From positions 10,110,001 to 10,174,000 of the forward strand of contig CM020516.1 of NCBI GenBank assembly GCA_009823395.1: a DNA stretch of 64,000 bases, read 5' to 3'. Below the pieces are notes generated by a model. That model ran no database searches. It was given only the letters and a program-made list of their open reading frames with translations, and was not told the DNA's origin. The DNA is from Thamnaconus septentrionalis. Taxonomy: Eukaryota; Chordata; Actinopteri; Tetraodontiformes; Monacanthidae. The position numbers and the translations under genes were made by a program. This document shows, in pieces, positions 1 to 12,700 of the stretch (its first letter is position 1; each line of letters starts with the position of its first letter).

Positions 1-772
1 GAAGGAGCAGATGCCCGTCCTCATCGGAGTGTCTCCGCAGGACGTCCCGGACGGAGCGCAGATCAGCAAGGCCTTCGACACGCTGTGCAACATCGTCAGG
101 GACCGCATGAGGAAGTACAAGAAGCCCGAGCCCATCGCCGACTTCTACACCAAAGGCCGCTACGTCCTGGTCACCGGCGACGGCAGCTACCCTCACCCGT
201 CCTTCTGCAGCACCACGCCCTCGGCGGGCCACGTCTACGTCACAATCAGGGACGGGATGACGCTGAACAGGCACAACACGCCGACTCCTCCGCTTCCCCA
301 GCCCGCCGTCGACCCGAGACCTCCCACTCCCGGCAAGCCCTCCAACGGCGGAGGAGGCAAGGAGGACGACAAGGGTGGGAAAGGGAAGGATGACAACGGA
401 GGTAAGCGAAAGAGCCAGACCCCAGAACCGAAACCCAAAGATCCGAGCCCGGTCCCTCCTCCCATCGGCCCCACCCCCGGCCCCAAGGACCCCACCCCAG
501 CTTCCAGCGGCGACAAGAAAAGCAAGGACCTTCCCAGCGGGCCCACTCCGAAGCCGGCCCCCCGCGGCGCCAGCACCAGCTCCACCTCCACCAGCAGCTC
601 TGGCACCAGCACCAGCTCCGGCAGCTACTGCCCCGAAGCCATGAGCTACGAGAAGCTGGAGGTGATGGAGTCCGTGGAGAAGTTCTCCAACGACCGCAAG
701 GTCAAAGGTTACGAAGAGACTTCCATGGTGGTGGAGACCATGATCGAGAAGTCCAGCAAGAAGAAACACTGA
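1..772 (+). CDS. bfsp1: Filensin-like lens intermediate filament protein, C-terminal tail (partial)
   Basis: The frame is open from the left edge and stops at TGA 770-772, so this is the 3' end of a gene cut by the window; codons before the Met at 11 are also in frame. The visible tail of about 256 aa begins with a compact conserved block (residues from 11: a PDGAQISKAFDTLC motif, then GRYVLVTGDGSYPHPSF). It continues as a low-complexity Pro/Lys/Ser/Thr stretch with a Ser-Thr run, and ends in a short conserved block, VKGYEETSMVVETMIEKSSK. No rod domain is in view. Filensin pairs with phakinin to form beaded filaments in lens fibre cells. The name rests mostly on position: in human 20p12.1 BFSP1 lies next to PCSK2 with its 3' end facing it, exactly as here. 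Another intermediate-filament tail cannot be excluded from sequence alone. Confidence 0.62.
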   Translation, partial: KEQMPVLIGVSPQDVPDGAQISKAFDTLCNIVRDRMRKYKKPEPIADFYTKGRYVLVTGDGSYPHPSFCSTTPSAGHVYVTIRDGMTLNRHNTPTPPLPQPAVDPRPPTPGKPSNGGGGKEDDKGGKGKDDNGGKRKSQTPEPKPKDPSPVPPPIGPTPGPKDPTPASSGDKKSKDLPSGPTPKPAPRGASTSSTSTSSSGTSTSSGSYCPEAMSYEKLEVMESVEKFSNDRKVKGYEETSMVVETMIEKSSKKKH

Positions 773-1307
773 AATCACCGCCGAGTGACGTCAGGAGAAC
801 ACCGAAACAGAGTCCAACATGGTGCCGGTCCACTAACAGAAGACAGCGATAGGCGAAGACCACCGTTCCTCAGACAAGTGTAACCACAAGAGTATCTTTG
901 TTTCTGAGACCAACCATGTTTCAAGACCAACTACACATTCCCTCCTCCGATACTTCTTGCCCTTCCGCGCGCTTGCGTTCTCTGGTCTTGCGTCCAGAAC
1001 ACGTTCTGCTGGTTCCATAAGTGCAGCTGTTGTCGTTCGCCTTGACACCCCACGCCCGCCGCCGACGAGTCCTTTACTGTCTGAAAACTTGAGAAACGCA
1101 AAACCTCTACATCACCAGTGACAAAAACAACAACAACAGAGAAGCCAAAACATAGCTAAGGTAAAAAGCAAGAGAAGTTGTGCCACCCTTTGAATCCTGT
1201 CTTAGATCCTCAGTTTTCCCCCTTTTGAACTCATTTGTTTAATTGGATGCTACTGCCTGCCCTCAGCATAATTTTGCTGTGTATTCATTTGCATTGATAT
1301 ATTGAAT

Positions 1308-1313
1308 AATAAA
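1308..1313 (+). terminator. bfsp1: Poly(A) signal AATAAA, probable end of the bfsp1 3' UTR
   Basis: A canonical AATAAA hexamer lies about 540 bp after the bfsp1 stop codon, followed by GT-rich sequence (tttgcttgttgggttgttcc) that fits a downstream element. This makes 773 to about 1335 the likely 3' UTR. Confidence 0.6.
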
Positions 1314-1335
1314 AGAGATTGAAACGCCAGTTTGC

Positions 1336-2668
1336 TTGTTGGGTTGTTCCTCTGGTTGGGTGCCCCTCCACTCCCCGCCGTGTTAAAAACCATGTGGTGA
1401 TAAAAACAATCCCTTTGTACTTCAGTTTTAAAAAAAAAAAAAAAAAAAGAGGTCCACCCTCTTTCATTTTGTGATGGACATAGCTGATAAAATAAGAGAG
1501 AAATGGGCAGAGATGCACAAACACAACTGTAATCTCAGATTTAAAAGACGAAATGACAGAGAACACATGACAAGGATTTGTGAGACAAATCACATTTGCC
1601 TGAGCTCGGCTACATTCGGCTAAAAGTGAGTGGAAGCCACAGCAGCGTCTACAAAGCTTTTTTTTTTTTTTTTTTTAGGGGAGATTATGTTTCATGTTCT
1701 TTATTCCTGCCACAAACTTTGCTTTGTCCACTTTGAAGCATCAACATCACCTGTGACTGTACAATTTCCTGATAAATTATCTCCTACGGGTCTGATAAGG
1801 AAAACACTTTATTCTCACATCCAGCAATACAAAGCAACAGCAGCATTTGTATTTTAATTTGATGGCTGAAGGTCCACTGTTTGATTTCCTTTACCTTTAG
1901 CAGTACCGGCTAACTAGGCGCGTAATCAAATGAATGTGCAACTCTGATTTTAGCTGTTTAAAAAAAAAAAAAAAATCTTACTGCTTCTAGTAAAAATAAA
2001 AGTCTGTCAAGGGCAAAAAGAGCAAATGGAAATGGAAAAGCTGCAAGCTGCAGGAGAAAGACTAGCTGGAGGAAAATAAAGGACTAAATCCTCAGCATCA
2101 CTTATTGGAATTGCAGAATAGGGGGATGATGTTCTGCATGTCCATTAATATGAGCAATACATTGCCCATTATGTCATCTTAGTGTCAGTAAAATAAAATA
2201 TCATCTACAGAGGCTTGGAGGGGAAGAAAAAGAACATTTACAACATTCAAACATTAAAATCCCCCAGTTGAGAATCTAGCCACTTGTTTTACAGAGGTTA
2301 CATTTGGCTACAAAACTAGTTATTCATTTAAATAGTAATAATCATTCTTTGTATTAACCAAGTCTTTTTCCGGTCTCACTGTTTTGGACGTGGATAGAAT
2401 CAGCCCGCTACCCTCACTCGCAAACCGGCCAAAAGCTTTAATAAACATCTGGATAGGTTTCTTATAGTATTAGTGAAAGTGTATGAAATACGAAAGGAAG
2501 GAGCGCAGGCTGCAAAATAAATCACGCCTGAGACATGAGTGCTTGTCATCGGAGGCGTATGAGCAGAAAGAAGTGTCACTGCTCTGTTGTGCAGGATATT
2601 AAACTTTAAGTAGAATGAGCACAAAGTCATTTTTACAGTCACAAACTGTACAACAGTTGGCAGCTGGC

Positions 2669-2717
<49 letters not shown>

Positions 2718-3708
2718 GCGGGGCAGCTGAAGCAAGTGCATTAAAAGGAGTGTTACAGGGGAGTTTTCCCAAAATTCCAAAACTTGACACATTTGCAACT
2801 CATAACTTTGCCGGTTCCTATTCCACATGAGCTGTTCTGGAGCTTCAGAGATGGGAAGAATTCCACCCAGTGCCAATCAAACCTGATAATGGATGAAAAA
2901 AAGAGGGCAGGTTTAATGTGCTTCCCATACTGCTAACATTGAAAGGAGTGTCTGCCGTGCTCGTCCGGGTCACTATTACTGTGGCTCTGCCTTCAAGATT
3001 GCAGAGGATGTTCTGGCTGGAAAATTGGTCCTTATATCATCATTTCAAGTCGAATTGGACCGGCGAGTCTTTTGGACACTTGGGTAACACCATAATGGAA
3101 GAATGGGGTTGTGTTATGTTGTTATATTTCGTCTGTTGTATTTTGTTTGATTGTTTTACATTGGCACTGGCTCACCATTGTTTTTTCTGTTGCGTTTGAA
3201 TCAGGTGGAATTCTTTCCATCGGTGGAAAATGGTTATGGATAATGGGAAATGGACTGTCGGATGTAGCGGGAAAGAGCGAATCAGCAAATGGGTGAAATC
3301 TCAATTTTGGGTCAACTGCCCCTCCATAAAGTGGATATTTGGTTTATGTACAATTTGGTAAAGTACAGACCAAAAAAAAAAAAAAATCAGCTGATGGCTT
3401 CCTCTGTGTAGAACGTAGAAATATGCAAATGTTACACTTTACATCATGGTGATCGGATTACAAGAGACATTCATTGAAAAGGCTGGGGGCAACTAATCGA
3501 ATCACCTGGATGGCAAAGAAAACAGGGGGGGGGGGCGAAGCAGCAGGACGAGACGAGGAAGAAGAGAAATGAAAGACTGAGAGAGCAGAAAAAAAAACGA
3601 AAGCTGAGTGGATGCGTCGGGAAAAAGGACGGAGCGAGATAAGAGGAGCGGGAAAACAGGCGGCGACATGCACGTTGGCGGGGGGGGAGGGGTGGAAGGT
3701 TTGGGGGT
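1336..3708 (-). other. Convergent intergenic segment / probable long pcsk2 3' UTR
   Basis: No coding sequence is supported between the two convergent genes. On the minus strand the first canonical AATAAA downstream of the pcsk2 stop reads as TTTATT at 1808-1813, with another at 1700-1705; an ATTAAA variant is at 2437-2442. A long pcsk2 3' UTR of 1.3-1.9 kb is therefore plausible but not proven. The stretch also holds poly(A)/poly(T) runs (1431-1448, 1658-1676, 1961-1974, 3370-3385) and a GA microsatellite. Confidence 0.4.
2672..2716. repeat. (AG)n microsatellite
   Basis: An uninterrupted AG/GA dinucleotide run of about 45 bp. It creates spurious Ser-Leu or Arg-Glu open frames on both strands, which were discarded. 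Confidence 0.95.
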
Positions 3709-6700
3709 CTAATTGTTTTTACTCAGCAGGCTGGTCAGACTCCTCTCTACGGCCTCGTCCAGCTCCTCCTCCAGCTCCTCCTTCTTGGACATGGCCAGCT
3801 TGGACTGGTAATCGCGCACTATCTGGTCTATGTAAGGGGCACTTTGTGTTCCGTGCAGCATCAGAGTCCATTCCTTCAGGACGCCGCGCTGGGGCTCCTC
3901 CCCCTGGAAGCCCACCTCCAGGCGCCAGGTGCCCCGCGGGTCCTCGCCCCAGGTGTGGGTGGTCATGAAGGGCCACTTGTCGAAGCCCACCTTGGAGTCG
4001 TCGTCGCGGGGCCTCCGGCTGAGCAGGATGGACTTGGTGCCCATGGGCGAGCTCATGTTGATGTTGAGGTCGCCGCGGCGGCTGGCGTTGACCGTCACCA
4101 CCGCCTGGACGTGCTCCAGGTAGCGCACGAAGTTGTCCTTGCCCTGGCAGGCGTCGGTGTTGATGGTCAGCACCAGCTTGTTGCCAGATTGGATTTTACT
4201 GGAGGAACGACAAGAAATAAGATACGGAGTTGAAAGCAATGAGGAACTAAAAAGTAAAAGTGAAAGAAGTATTTTGAAGAAGACTATAAATAGCTTGTGT
4301 GGCTTTGGGCCTCTCTGTCTGCTGAGTGCCTCTCATGTCCGTCAGCCCCGCCCTTCCTCTGAGTGCCTGGGCGAACGCAGCTCTTGACCCAGATCCCTCC
4401 CCCGCCCACCCCCACCTCCACCCCTGCCCCCACCCTCGCCCCCGCCCTTTTAGAAACATCCAACCCTGACAGAATTTTTCAACCTGCCCCCAGCGCCACA
4501 CAATAGCACCGCTGATTGCCCTGACTCCTTTCATCACAGCGCCATTTACCTCCAGTGAAAGGCAATAACCATCCCCCGCCCCCACCCACCCACCACCCCC
4601 ACCCGCTATTTTCTCCGCTATATATGGGCGTCTCGTAAAAAAAAGCTGTCGCCCTCCGAGTTCCTCCGTGATACTTTTCTCCCCAAGAGCTGCACCAGGT
4701 TCTTTTGTTATGTTCAAAAGATCATTATGTGCAATTATATTTGGGAGTTACGTCTGCAATGGAAAAAAAGGGGAAAAGAGCTATGCATGTGTGCTCTAGT
4801 GTATGTGTATGTATGTGTGTTAGTTTTTTTCCCTCTAGCTTAAGATGAGTAGTACGCGGGCATTACTAAGCTTTGCTTCCGCCTGAGTCTTTTTCAGTCA
4901 AATTGTGAATTTTTTTTTTTTTTCCTTCTGCTGTTTTGAAGTGTATATAGGCTATGACTGAAATGAACTAAACTAAACTGAAAGTTCAGAGCCTCTGCCT
5001 TTCGATTGAGTCTAGACAGATCAGAAGGGGAGATTTTTTTTGATGTTACACAGAACAGAAACTGAAATCCGTGATTGTTCTGCATTTCCTGAACCAATTT
5101 ACCGACTCTCTCGAGTGACACGTGACCCCTCCAGGGACGCATCCAGCCTGATCCAAATCACAGCTATGACGGTAATATAGTGTAATGACAGATGGATGCC
5201 TGACTCTACCAACCAACCTGCGCACCCACCCATCTTCCTGCCTACCCAATGACACGTCTGTCTACTCCATCATTACCCTTTCATTGTTCTACAGACGACT
5301 CCCAGCGTGAAGTCGTGCCGCTGCCTGTCACGAATACTTCCCGCTGGGTGACATTCTTCCCTTTCTCTCTTCAACAACGGCTTTTGTTCGGAACGCGCTG
5401 TGAGGGACGTCTGCTCTGCTTTGAGGGCCCGGAGAGGCAGCACTGCCGCACGTCTCTTCAGGAGGACGAGGGAGGCGGTCAAAGACCACGAGGGGGCTTA
5501 ATGGCTTTATTAAAGGCAGAGGAGGACGTGTGGAGGACGGCGGGGCGTCAGGTGTGCCGCGGGGGCGCCGACGCTGAATGAGGGAGACGCTTCAGTCGAC
5601 CAGATTGGAAAAATAATTACAAGAAAGCAGCCGTTCAGCAGGCTGCGAGTATTCCCAGGAAAACCGAGCGTTTAATCCCTTCCAGCCGGAACGCTTTGAG
5701 CTTTTTCACAACAAATAGCCCAAAGGAAAAAAATTGAGTTGCAGCTTTAATAAAAAAAAAAAATCTCATTTCTGTCTCATTGGTGCTACTGGTGTGGTGG
5801 TAAAATGAATTATTATTAGGTAAAAAATCCAGCAGACGATTTGATCACGCCCCGCCCCCAAAAAAATAAGGCAGCATTCAGCCGGTGCACCGCCGCCACC
5901 ATCTGATAATATGCCAGAGTAATTACAGCAGTCGGTCATCGGGGAGGACGAGGGATGCCTGCGACATGTCTGGACTTTGGAGATTAAAAAAGAAAAAGTC
6001 TGTGTGCCGCGTTCCTCTAGGTAATGAGGAGTCCTCCGGTGGCTGCGTGAGCCTCCGCAAAAATCATAACAGCTGAAAGGTCGGTGCTTTGGCAAACATC
6101 TCCGCTTCTCCGTCTCCGTCTCTGTGGTTATTGCTAATTTTCCACTTCCCCCCACCCTCCTGCTGACATATTATCATCAGAGGTGGGCGTTTTGTAATTA
6201 TATATCTGCCACTGCTTTGGAAACAGTGAACTAATGGGAAAATATGACACGGCGAGCAGCAGGGGGCCCTCGGGTGGCAAGAATCGAAAAACTAGCTGGT
6301 GGAAGCCGGCTGGAAAAAAAAAAGAAAAGAACCAGTTTGTGACATTGAGGAGAAACCGCCCACGCTGTTTATGTGGAATCCACCCCGGAAAAGAAAGGGA
6401 TGTCTTTGCGATTGTCAAAGGATTCCTGACTTTTCCTTTGTGTGGCAGTGCACTGCACACAGGTGGAGACAGTCAGACAGGCTCACTGCCTGGGGATATA
6501 ATAGACAGATGGATGCTGGGAGAGATGATGAGATGAGATGAAGGAAAGGAGATAGAGTGATGCAAGGAAAGATAGTGTCTGATGTGGTCGGATGGAGGGC
6601 GGAGGGCGGGGAGGTAGTAACGATGAGCAGATCTCAACTGAAGCAGCATCTGGGGAGTCTGGGGCTTCACTCAAACACAAAGTCGGTTAGAAATTCAAAA

Positions 6701-9700
6701 TTCTTTCCGCATCCATGTTCTTTTTTTTTCCCTTTTCTCCCTCTCTCTCGGTGTCAAAATGTATCTGCTAGACAGAAGACGTAATTTGATTGTATCTCTG
6801 TCAGCGCCGCAGACTGTAATGATTTTTTTTTTCGCCGGGACGTGTCGAGCGGCGTGACAGGCGAACCGAGCCGTCGTCTCACTTTTTTTCATGACTGCAA
6901 ATTGCCCCGCGCCGCGACTTGTTAATATTCCGCAGCGCAGGACGGGCTGCATTAGGAGGGTTATTTTCGGCGAATGATCTGGAAGGAGACGGGGATAAAG
7001 AGGCTGAGGTCAGGGGCGGGCTGCTCCTTCAGCACCACGGACAGCGCCGGAGGTTCTCGCGACACCAGCTGCGGCTTTGCAGACGATATTTCCGAACTCC
7101 CAGGGTTTATTCTGACCCCGTGTACAGACTAAACAGTATTTTAGCTCAATTGTGAGCATTTAGACATGCGGTTTGAATGCGGACTAGATCACCTCTCCCT
7201 GGAACAGTCACCAGACGACCGTAGGGGCTGACGAATTGGAGCAGACAGGCACTCGGATGTGCGCCTATTGACATTTTCGAGCGGTCTGTTCATCCGACCT
7301 TTATGTTTTCCGAGCGTGGGCGGGAGGGAGCCGCAGAGGAGACGGAGATCTCAGAAGGAATACACCGCCCTGGTCTGGAAACGACGGTGTCAAGAGACAG
7401 ACGCATTATCGATAATCAGCCGCCAGGTTATCGGTCTGTGCCACTCTGAATCTCCGGGATCATCAGGCAGACGGAGCAACTGCTCTAAATATTACAAGGG
7501 TTATGAAGTGGACACTCCCATTGCAGCTGTTTGATTGAATTAAGCCGTACTGGGATTGCCCAGTAATTAGATGAGTGTGTCTCTTGAGTTCAGCAGTGTT
7601 TTCCCCCACCGACGTCTTTGCCAGGGATGTTTTGATCTCGGCCCGCGCTGACGTAGCGACTCCGCAGAGACGTGACTCACTGGCTCTCCTGGATGGATCC
7701 GGCCACGCAGTGGAAGCGCTCCGGCACCGTCTTCCACTCCTTGGCCATCTTCACCATGCCGCCGGCGTCCAGGACGCCGTAGCCAAAGAGGTGGTTGAAC
7801 TCCAGGCCCACGCCGTTCCTCCTCCACTGGTGGACCTCGTCGTGCAGCTGGTTCCTCTTGGAGGTCAGGACTGACAGGTGCTGCATGTCCCTCCACGTCA
7901 GGTTGGGGCTGGTGTCACGACGACAAAGTGAGCAAGAAGAAGAAGAAGAAGAAGAAGCGAGAGCGGGGTTAATAAGAATTTACTTAACACTTAGCGCAGA
8001 GCTCTGATTAAACACCATCCGTCATCCACACACCAGCGTGGAACGACTTTGTGCCAGATGGCTTGTCGTGTTTGTGTCTCCCGCCTGCCGCTGACTCACT
8101 GGCTGCCCGCCACCGCCGCCGCACGCCTCAAGTGTGCTCGGGCAGTAAAAAAAAGGTCGCGCACTCGTCCTGACAGCCCCGCAGGGTGTTTACCGCCGGA
8201 CAGGATGAGCATCCGCCCCTCCCCCACACCCAACATCATTACTGTGTGTGCACAGCAAACAGTTCTTCTTCCCACCCCGGCAGCACTCGGCGGGGTGACT
8301 TAATGGTGGCAGAATCTCCATTCAGAGGATGGAGCACTTTGAAGGCTCTCCTCCGGGAGCTGGAGGAAGGCTAAATCTTAGACTTAGATTTGTCACACTT
8401 GTTGATAAGGGATTTGGGTGGGTTTGCATGAAAGCGTGCGTTCTGAAATATTTAATCATCCGGGAGGAATAATCTGTTCTCTAATCAAAGGAAATAAAAT
8501 ATACACCCACAGCACCAATAACAGATTATTCTGGTAGTCTGATTTTGCTGTGACTGGAGCAGTACTGGCATAACATTGTAGGTGTGTGGAAGCAGAGCAC
8601 TCACTTTGCCTCCAGAGCCAACGCAAAGACCCCTGCTGCCTCTGGAGCCGCTGCGGAAGTTCCGGAGTGACGCAGAGTGCAGTTTCCGTACAGGTCCGTG
8701 GTGGCCTGGAGGGACGAAATCACAGGAGACACCCAGCAAGATTTCATTTCTCTCTTCAGTTCTGGTTCTCCAGGAGCGGTGATGTTGGGGCTGTACGTCA
8801 TGCATGGGGCTGATTGTGTCACCCTCCAGGGTTAGAGTTCACACCTAAACACCTGGCCCTGAAGCTGCCTTATTAACCTTTTTTCACACTTCCCTCAGGC
8901 TGTTCACCCACAATCCGCAGTTGGGTTTTTCCATTTCTACCTTCATCAAATGCTGCTGATCCTATCTTGCTGTTATTGGCCCTGCATTCGGCTCCTTTGT
9001 CTGCCCGCAAAATAAATAATAGCGTCTCGGTTTAATTTTGTTCAGTGTGATGCGAGAGACAAAAGCAAAACAGGATATTGGAAGCTGCGGTTTCAACAGG
9101 CAGCCGCCGCGACCTTGAACCGTTTCCGTAAAGAAGCACAAAGTGACGAGCGTTACACAAATGTGAACCAAAGGTGAGGTAAAGGCAGCTGACTGAGGAA
9201 GAGACATGAGCAAAATATAATTAGATATTTCATGATGGAGATCGAGATAGAAAAGGAATGGAATCAGAAAATATCCCCATAACTAAAATAAAAACAATGG
9301 AAATTCAACTAAATAAAAACTTACAGCTATTTACATCAATAACTTTAGCACAATCCTCTCTTCCTCAAATACAATTCTTGAAAACTCGAAAAGTCAGTGT
9401 TTAATTTGTCCAGACATTTTTTTTTTGGTGTTTGGACAAATCCGAGTGAATGAAATCCCTCTGATCTGTGTTCAACTCTGTCAAGAATTACGGAAAAAGT
9501 ACAAACAAGAGCGCCCAGCGCCTGCCGACCGCCGTTGCGTAAACACACCAGGACCCAAAGTTTGCTTCGTATAAACAAACATTTTAGTCATTTAATTTGA
9601 TGCTTCATTAGTAAAGCTAACAGACTGCCTGAAATTAGACGGGCGATCCCGGGGGATTTCGTGTCTCTGTCAACAGCCAAAGGTTTTGCATAATCGCGAG

Positions 9701-12700
9701 CGCCAACGCTCCGGCACGTTGCAGAGTTTCAGAGGAAGGTTGTTTATCTTGTTGCAACGCAGACGCTAATATGCTTAAGCCGGCCATTTGCGTCGCATTC
9801 AGGGAAATGTTGACGACTGGAGGGAGGGAGCGGCTGGTCAGGCTCCCTCCAGCGTGTTTAAACGGTGAGTCAGCCGCTCCTTGTTTATTTTTTATTGATC
9901 ATTCAGTAGATAAACAGTTCAAACAGCCATGCTCAGACAAGCAGTCGGACCATTTTAGTGCTTCACGCAGGGCGAAAGCCGCCACTGCTTGTGGTCGAAT
10001 GCTCAATCGCTTGCTAACACAAATAGCTAATTAGCCAACGACAGGGCAGCAACTCAGTGCATTCAGGCACGCGGTGAAGACGGCCTGCTGGAGTTCAAAC
10101 TGAGCCCCAGAATGAGGAAGAAAAGAGGGTTGAAGAGACTTTTGAAGAAGCTGGTCTTGAGATTGCCCAAACTGCTGCTGATCTTCACCGCATCCATCTA
10201 TAGGATTCACAGAGAACGAAAGTCCCATAAGGGAAGAAATATCCAGTGAGCGGCAGCTGCGCAGAGATCATTGATGTCAAGGGTCAAAGGAAGTCAAGTA
10301 ACTGGTTTGAAGAAGGTCCCCTGGGCACTAATGGTGGTGTCCATCAGAGCAACACAGTCCTGGAACTCACTGCCAGCTCATATCAGAAGCTGTCACAACT
10401 AAACCACCTTTAAAAAGACCCCTTAGCAGTGGTTAATAACAAATCAGATCAGTTAGATTAGAAAATTAGCATTCATGCTAACTCCGGCATATTTACATTG
10501 ATGCTTTTGCTGACATGTCAATTAATGTGCAGCACCACCTGAGCCTCCGTTAAAAGGCGGAAACCAGACGGCAATTACCACCAACAACGGCTTTGTCAGC
10601 CTGTTCCCCCCCGCCCGGATGTCATTCAGACCCCTGAACAAAAAAAGAGGCCAAGACGCTGCCGCCTGCTGCGTGCGGCCAAAAGGAGCTCGTTCTAAAG
10701 TTCAACCAGCCGATGAGGACTGCGCTTTGAAAAGAGGAGCAGAGTGCACTTGGCCCGTTGGCCTCGGCCTTTTTACAGGGACGCTGGGAACGGCGTGAAG
10801 GCAGACACACTCACAACGCCGGCCTCGGGGTTCCTCTTGCGGCCGTTGCTGAAGGTGGAGGCCAGGGTGGAGGAGCAGCTCTCGTCGTACAGCGCCGTGC
10901 GCCCGTCGTTGATGGCCGAGTTGATGGAGATGGTCCACATGCTGGAGGCGTAGCCGTCGCAGTTGCAGTCGTCGTAGCTGCCGCCGTCCCCCGACGCCCA
11001 CACGTAGATGCTGCCTTTGCCCCCGCGGCCCTGGAGGAGACGGGCAGACAGACGGACAGGTAGGTAGTCAGACAGACAGAGGGAAAGAAAATGAAATTGC
11101 ACCTCAAATTGACCGACAGTCCAATCAACCACGTCTATTCGTCTTTTTTAACCTTTCACTCACATCCTGATTCATTTTGTTTTTTTTAATTACGTTTTGC
11201 TCATTACAAGCCCTTGTGCGTCTGAACTGGCAGACGGGAGAAGAGAATCAACGGTTAGTCAACACAATCATTTCCACAGAAAAAAGGGGTCATTCATGGA
11301 AAATACAGACAATCGCTTTACTAAATGGAGGTGACACAGAAATTGTTTTTTTCTCCATTTCTGTCCAGCATCAATTGTGCCGCAAACCCCTGTGGGTCCA
11401 GTCATCATGCTGTTCTTTCATTCCCAAACATGAAACATCAGCAGTTCTGTTTGCTATCGCCGTGATCCAGCGGTGATGATGGTATTTCGAGGATCCGACA
11501 CTGGGCAAAAATAAAGAAAAAAAATGACTCCAAAATATTGACATTACAAGACAAAGACGTTGATTTTCTGAGTCTCCGCTCAGAAGGAGAAGAGGATTTC
11601 TGATTCATTCGCCATTCGGCGCTTTATGCTTTAAACAAGTGACTGGCTGCACGCAGAGAGCACCTGTTTCTACAAAAGGAGCCGGTCGATTCCCTCCGGA
11701 ACAAAGGATCAAGAGGAGGAAGCGCGCTGAGTCGTCTCCCCCCGCGCTCAATGTTTGTGTTGCCGAGGCGGGTCGGGGGAGAGAAGGAGCGCTTTCATCT
11801 GCCACGGCACGCCGCTCTCATTTACTTCCATCATCCGCTGACTGTCGACTGTTTAGCTTGTTGTCATTACAGGTGAATTTGCAGATGTCTTCACTTGCGG
11901 CCAGTCGTTCAAAAACGTGATGGACTGCGGAAGGCCGTGTGATCGCTCGACAGATTCGCATACTTTGGTCCAAAATCTTTTTTGCACAATCGCTTCAGAT
12001 GAACCTGCACGTACCGCCTGTGCATTTTCATGTGGCTAACTACCATTGTACTTTACTGCATTGTGGAACCTCCCTAATCACATCCGGCTCTCTGTTGCAA
12101 GCCGAAGGCGGGTAAACACTAGAGGATAATTCCTACTGATCAAAGTCAGCAAAGACCCGACTGTCTGATGTTTGCAGACGACATCATGTTTGATTTTCAT
12201 GTTTTTCAGAGTGCGTTAAGGGTGATTTTGTCCAGTCTGACCCGCTCGGTCGGCCTCAGTACGAGAGACCGATAAGTTACAAACATGTTTAATATGTGCC
12301 GGTAGAAATCCTGTAGTGTGAAAGGTGTTCCAAGAGGAGCCCAGCACGCACAGTGTGTAATGTCCAGAGGTGGCAAAATAATTCACATTGTGTACTTAAA
12401 GTAAAAGCATGGATACTTGTGTTTAAATCTACTTCAGTAAAAAAGTAAAGTAGCATTGTTTGTCATTGATGAAGAACTGAATAGTGACCCCAAAGCCGAG
12501 GTTCTCCAAAATAATCTCCCTCTGAAATATGATATATGAACTACACAACAGCATAGTTCAAATTTATCCACTTCAAGCAACAACAGCAACTATAATACTA
12601 TGAGCAAATTACTTTTAACAGAACCTGTATCTTCATAACACTTTCAAACAAAAAAGACAAGCATGTTTTTCCAATGTAAGAAGTAGAAAGCATAGAAATT

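Noticed and set aside
2400..2876. 158-aa minus-strand open frame
   Set aside because: Its core is a Ser-Leu run translated from the (AG)n microsatellite.
4381..4445. C-rich tract as a possible i-motif/G-quadruplex regulator next to pcsk2 exon 12
   Set aside because: The C runs are irregular and mixed with A and T; nothing beyond composition supports a function.
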